A stretch of 44,450 bases of DNA. Origin: Ruminococcus flavefaciens (GTDB taxonomy: Bacteria > Bacillota > Clostridia > Oscillospirales > Ruminococcaceae). The notes beneath the pieces are model-generated. The model saw only the letters and a list, made by a program, of their open reading frames with translations, made no database searches and was not told the DNA's origin. The DNA lies in the NCBI GenBank assembly GCA_002373775.1, contig DFJW01000054.1, forward strand, positions 1 through 44,450, read 5' to 3'. Each line of letters starts with the position of its first letter. Positions within the stretch are counted from its first letter, which is position 1. This document shows, in pieces, positions 43,101 through 44,450 of this stretch. The translations under genes and the position numbers were made by a program.

Positions 43101-43305
43101 CCGGTGAGTATGGTATAGATGGAGTGTATTGCCCCGAACCTTTTGTCACAAGTTCAGTAAACTCCGGCATAGCCATAGAAAATGATGTCTCTTTCAGCTG
43201 TGGCGCACTTGATACGTAGTCAGCTGATACTATCGCAGGACAGCACAGTTCAGTGGACATTGCTGCTGCGGTGAGTACCGCCGCCAGTCCGTTCAGTTTT
43301 TTCAA
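40120..43305 (-). CDS. Secreted papain-like (C1) cysteine protease with dockerin
   Basis: This 1061-residue secreted protein starts with TTG (AAA AAA follows), with GGAGG 10 bases upstream, and a signal peptide of about 28 residues. The papain-like domain has the oxyanion Gln99, catalytic Cys105 (YGTCWTHSS), His265 (FSNHAVTIVGW) and Asn295 (AKNSWG). A lectin-like beta domain follows (residues about 330-440), then FN3/chitobiase-like modules. It ends in a type I dockerin (993-1061) with two calcium loops, DVNADGLVDGRD and DTDRDGSVTGKD. It should sit in or bind a cohesin complex on the cell surface. A protease in a cellulosome setting is uncommon. Its own promoter is at 43341-43369. Confidence 0.93.
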   Translation of the reverse strand: MKKLNGLAAVLTAAAMSTELCCPAIVSADYVSSAPQLKETSFSMAMPEFTELVTKGSGQYTPSIPYSPVNVESAALSADELPSAFDLRDTGKVSPVRNQGVYGTCWTHSSAASAETSMIDSIPYIDLSEFHTAYFSYYNMDQIDTGLESVYDILNVGGSAYVVSNLWSQWHGPVSEETMPYLGFDVFDDDEKLYSLSKASDYHMKNAYLFDYDLKKTDLEEVNAVIKNMLYTGHAVDASFQSEVDNYNYTYETSYSLRPARFSNHAVTIVGWDDSMPASYFRNHPEGNGAWLAKNSWGLENGIDGYFWISYYDKSLNDLAVYELSDKDDYRYNYHHDTYIPTQAISASDDGSGPSYISNVFTAEEDISVDAVSLYFNNSATDYEITVYTDLTDENVPSSGTASAVTKGKNELPGYMTIELDESAVVHAGEKYSITAKLFCEGSPYVIPLESCMYVEDESDGSVIDIGNYTTKYQIDTYTGAGESFISVDGVEWEDMKDAEYIFTEEEEQEMIDDFHERLLYGVWDYETELIQQVDDIIGAYQENMSKGTLKVRMGNISMKALANPVGTVHFSHPSGQVAAGEKVELTADGDIFVSINGGDFVPYTGPVEITGPTTIDASLDYVKLDRREYYPAKAQFNGIAYRAYFTDTSYLSGMAERISDSEYVIDVGMNSDELQLFPYTSASITLNGKPVAAAVLSEKMQVNYGETVLTYELTEPGKADNTVTLRIKRDPVGFDLTNERINFSGDITVRTESGELLSDGDTVTPYIGQKLYADDNGTEVAVDVPERAKMPDLEIDYYYEVLGYIPNATAELLRYSITEGHPESSFMPAKDRLRDGTQLNSGMIMNKAVDVIPGETLYLQIAAGNGCFASEVYTYNIPEAPEGPAVLPEYTYEDGRMHFDGNVYEWAEQSISYFGNITDHAEYRGYSDTEKYAGLMKARLGISTDEELEHYIAGYWDTEEAPGFGKEYMIRYQATQESFASKGIIFTEYEPGDVNADGLVDGRDASMALAEYADNSSGIAGSLTEDQKRRADTDRDGSVTGKDATLILGVYADRSAENAG

Positions 43306-43340
43306 TGTTACAACACCTCCGTGTTCGTTATATGCAACTA

Positions 43341-43369
43341 ATTATAACACATAATTTGGGAAAGAGCAA
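43341..43369 (-). promoter_or_regulatory. Promoter of the dockerin protease gene
   Basis: On the minus strand TTGCTC (43369-43364) and TATAAT (43346-43341), with a 17-base spacer, 36 bases before the start. Confidence 0.7.
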
Positions 43370-43388
43370 GTAGTTAATAGAGAGCAGA

Positions 43389-43414
43389 ATGTAGGGGCGG
43401 TGTTCCGCCGCCCG
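43389..43414. repeat. GC-rich palindromic element, REP-like
   Basis: The sequence atgtaggggcggtgttccgc and the CGCCCG after it form a GC-rich hairpin (GGGGCGG/CCGCCGCCC) in an otherwise AT-rich gap. Short palindromes starting GTAGGGGCGG are known as dispersed intergenic repeats in gut Clostridia. Only one copy is seen in this window. Confidence 0.4.
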
Positions 43415-43463
43415 AGGTTTCCGACAAATGTATGGAAAATCCCGCCGCCAGTGGTTCAGAACA

Positions 43464-43489
43464 GAAAAAGGACCTTCTTTCGAAGGTCC
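43464..43489 (-). terminator. Terminator of the acyl-CoA synthetase gene
   Basis: On the minus strand GGACCTTC-GAAA-GAAGGTCC (43489-43470) is followed by a T run (43469-43464), 10 bases after the stop codon at 43500. Confidence 0.9.
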
Positions 43490-43499
43490 TCAGACAAAC

Positions 43500-44450
43500 T
43501 TATGCAGTTACGATGCTGTCAGCCTTGTGAAGTCTGAGCTTCTCAACAGCCTGCTCACGCATCTTGTATTTGAGTATTTTTCCGGCAGCATTCATGGGGA
43601 AGCCGTCAACGAAGTCAACGTACCTCGGGCACTTGTGCTTAGCCATTCTCGCAAGGCAGAAATCCTTGATCTCCTGCTCAGTAGCAGTCTCGCCGTCCTG
43701 AAGCACGATACAAGCCATGATCTCTTCGCCGTAGTCTTCATCGGGAACGCCTATTACCTGTACATCCTTTACCTTCGGATATGTGTAGAGGAAGTCCTCG
43801 ATCTCCTTCGGATAGATGTTCTCACCTCCACGGATTATCATATCCTTGATGCGTCCGGTGATCTTGTAGTATCCGTCTGAAGAACGTCTGCGGGCAAGGT
43901 CGCCTGTGTGCAGCCAGCCTTCGGAGTCGATAGCAGCTGCTGTAGCCTCGGGCATCTTGTAGTAGCCCTTCATGATGTTGTATCCTCTCGCAACGAACTC
44001 GCCGTCAGTATCGTCCGGCAGTTCCTCGTTGGTCTCGGGATCAACGATCTTGCACTCTACGCCGAATATAGGTCCGCCGACTGTATTTACACGCTGTTCG
44101 ATAGTATCGGTGGTCTTGCTCATGGTGGTAGCCGGAGATGCTTCGGTCTGTCCGTATGTGATACATATCTCGGACATGTGCATCTTCTCGATAACTTCCT
44201 CCATGGTCTTTATAGGACAGGGTGAACCAGCCATGATACCCGTCCTCATGTATGAGAAGTCAGTCTTGTCAAAGTCCTCGTGTCCCAGCATTGCGATAAA
44301 CATGGTGGGAACGCCGTGGAAGCAGGTTATCTTCTCCTTGTTGATGCAGGCAAGTCCCTTTCTCGGAGAGAATCTTGTGATAGGTGACATTGTAGTTCCG
44401 TGTGTCATGGAAGCTGTCATAGCAAGAACCATGCCGAAGCAGTGGAACAT
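43500..44450 (-). CDS. AMP-dependent acyl-CoA synthetase, C-terminal part (5' end outside window)
   Basis: The 316 residues present are the C-terminal part of an adenylate-forming enzyme that activates a carboxylic acid with ATP and joins it to CoA. ICITYGQTEASPATT (A5 motif), HTGDLARRRSSDGYYKITGRIKDMIIRGGENIYPKEIEDFL (A7 to A8 hinge) and NAAGKILKYKMREQ (A10 lysine) are conserved. The N-terminal ATP-binding motif lies beyond the window end. It is probably medium- or long-chain fatty acyl-CoA ligase type. A GAAA-loop terminator follows it. Confidence 0.9.
   Translation of the reverse strand: MFHCFGMVLAMTASMTHGTTMSPITRFSPRKGLACINKEKITCFHGVPTMFIAMLGHEDFDKTDFSYMRTGIMAGSPCPIKTMEEVIEKMHMSEICITYGQTEASPATTMSKTTDTIEQRVNTVGGPIFGVECKIVDPETNEELPDDTDGEFVARGYNIMKGYYKMPEATAAAIDSEGWLHTGDLARRRSSDGYYKITGRIKDMIIRGGENIYPKEIEDFLYTYPKVKDVQVIGVPDEDYGEEIMACIVLQDGETATEQEIKDFCLARMAKHKCPRYVDFVDGFPMNAAGKILKYKMREQAVEKLRLHKADSIVTA

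Overview
The window is from a low-to-mid GC Gram-positive anaerobe of the Clostridia, most likely Ruminococcus (Oscillospiraceae) or a close relative. The evidence is a complete spoIIIAA-AH operon, an alaS T-box leader, the clostridial asp23-nusB-xseAB-ispA-dxs-tlyA-nadK-argR-recN cluster, and a secreted papain-like protease ending in a type I dockerin. No function was checked by database search; all calls come from reading the sequence.

Layout. 1-1.1 kb: the 3' end of a large serine recombinase gene, then a consensus promoter opening directly onto an interrupted hairpin, facing a tRNA-Leu(CAG) gene. 1.1-3.4 kb: two plus-strand genes (a YjbR/EVE-like fusion and an SGNH-hydrolase lipoprotein), closed by a terminator. 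3.35-14.7 kb, minus strand: a ten-gene transcription unit that starts at a T-box-controlled alaS and runs through a HIT protein, a phosphoribosyltransferase, comEC, holA, an RNase M5-like gene, an MBOAT/DHHW acyltransferase-like pair, an SDR and a membrane protein. 14.8-16.1 kb, plus strand: a two-gene SPFH/ribbon-helix-helix operon behind a promoter overlaid by a perfect dyad. 16.1-18.2 kb, minus: a class B penicillin-binding protein and an amino-terminally truncated metallo-hydrolase. 18.2-31.05 kb, minus: a 14-gene run from asp23 through isoprenoid (ispA, dxs), DNA repair (xseA, xseB, recN), NAD kinase and ArgR genes to a GH42 beta-galactosidase and dtd. 31.05-35.7 kb, minus: spoIIIAH back to spoIIIAA. 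35.8-39.4 kb, minus: a carbohydrate ABC importer (lipoprotein plus two permeases, no ATPase) preceded by an unusually long structured leader. 40.1-43.3 kb, minus: the dockerin protease. 43.5-44.45 kb, minus: an acyl-CoA synthetase gene cut by the window end.

The most unusual items are: (a) the MBOAT/DHHW pair, in which both proteins have lost the histidine expected to be catalytic (WYG for WHG, DKKW for DHHW); (b) the 372-nt leader of the sugar-binding lipoprotein gene, with several serial and long-range helices and no family I recognise; (c) the perfect-consensus promoter and microRNA-like hairpin beside tRNA-Leu; (d) the dyad-controlled SPFH/RHH pair; and (e) a PBP gene whose ribosome binding site lies in a hairpin arm. 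Most of the remaining genes are housekeeping and ordinary.
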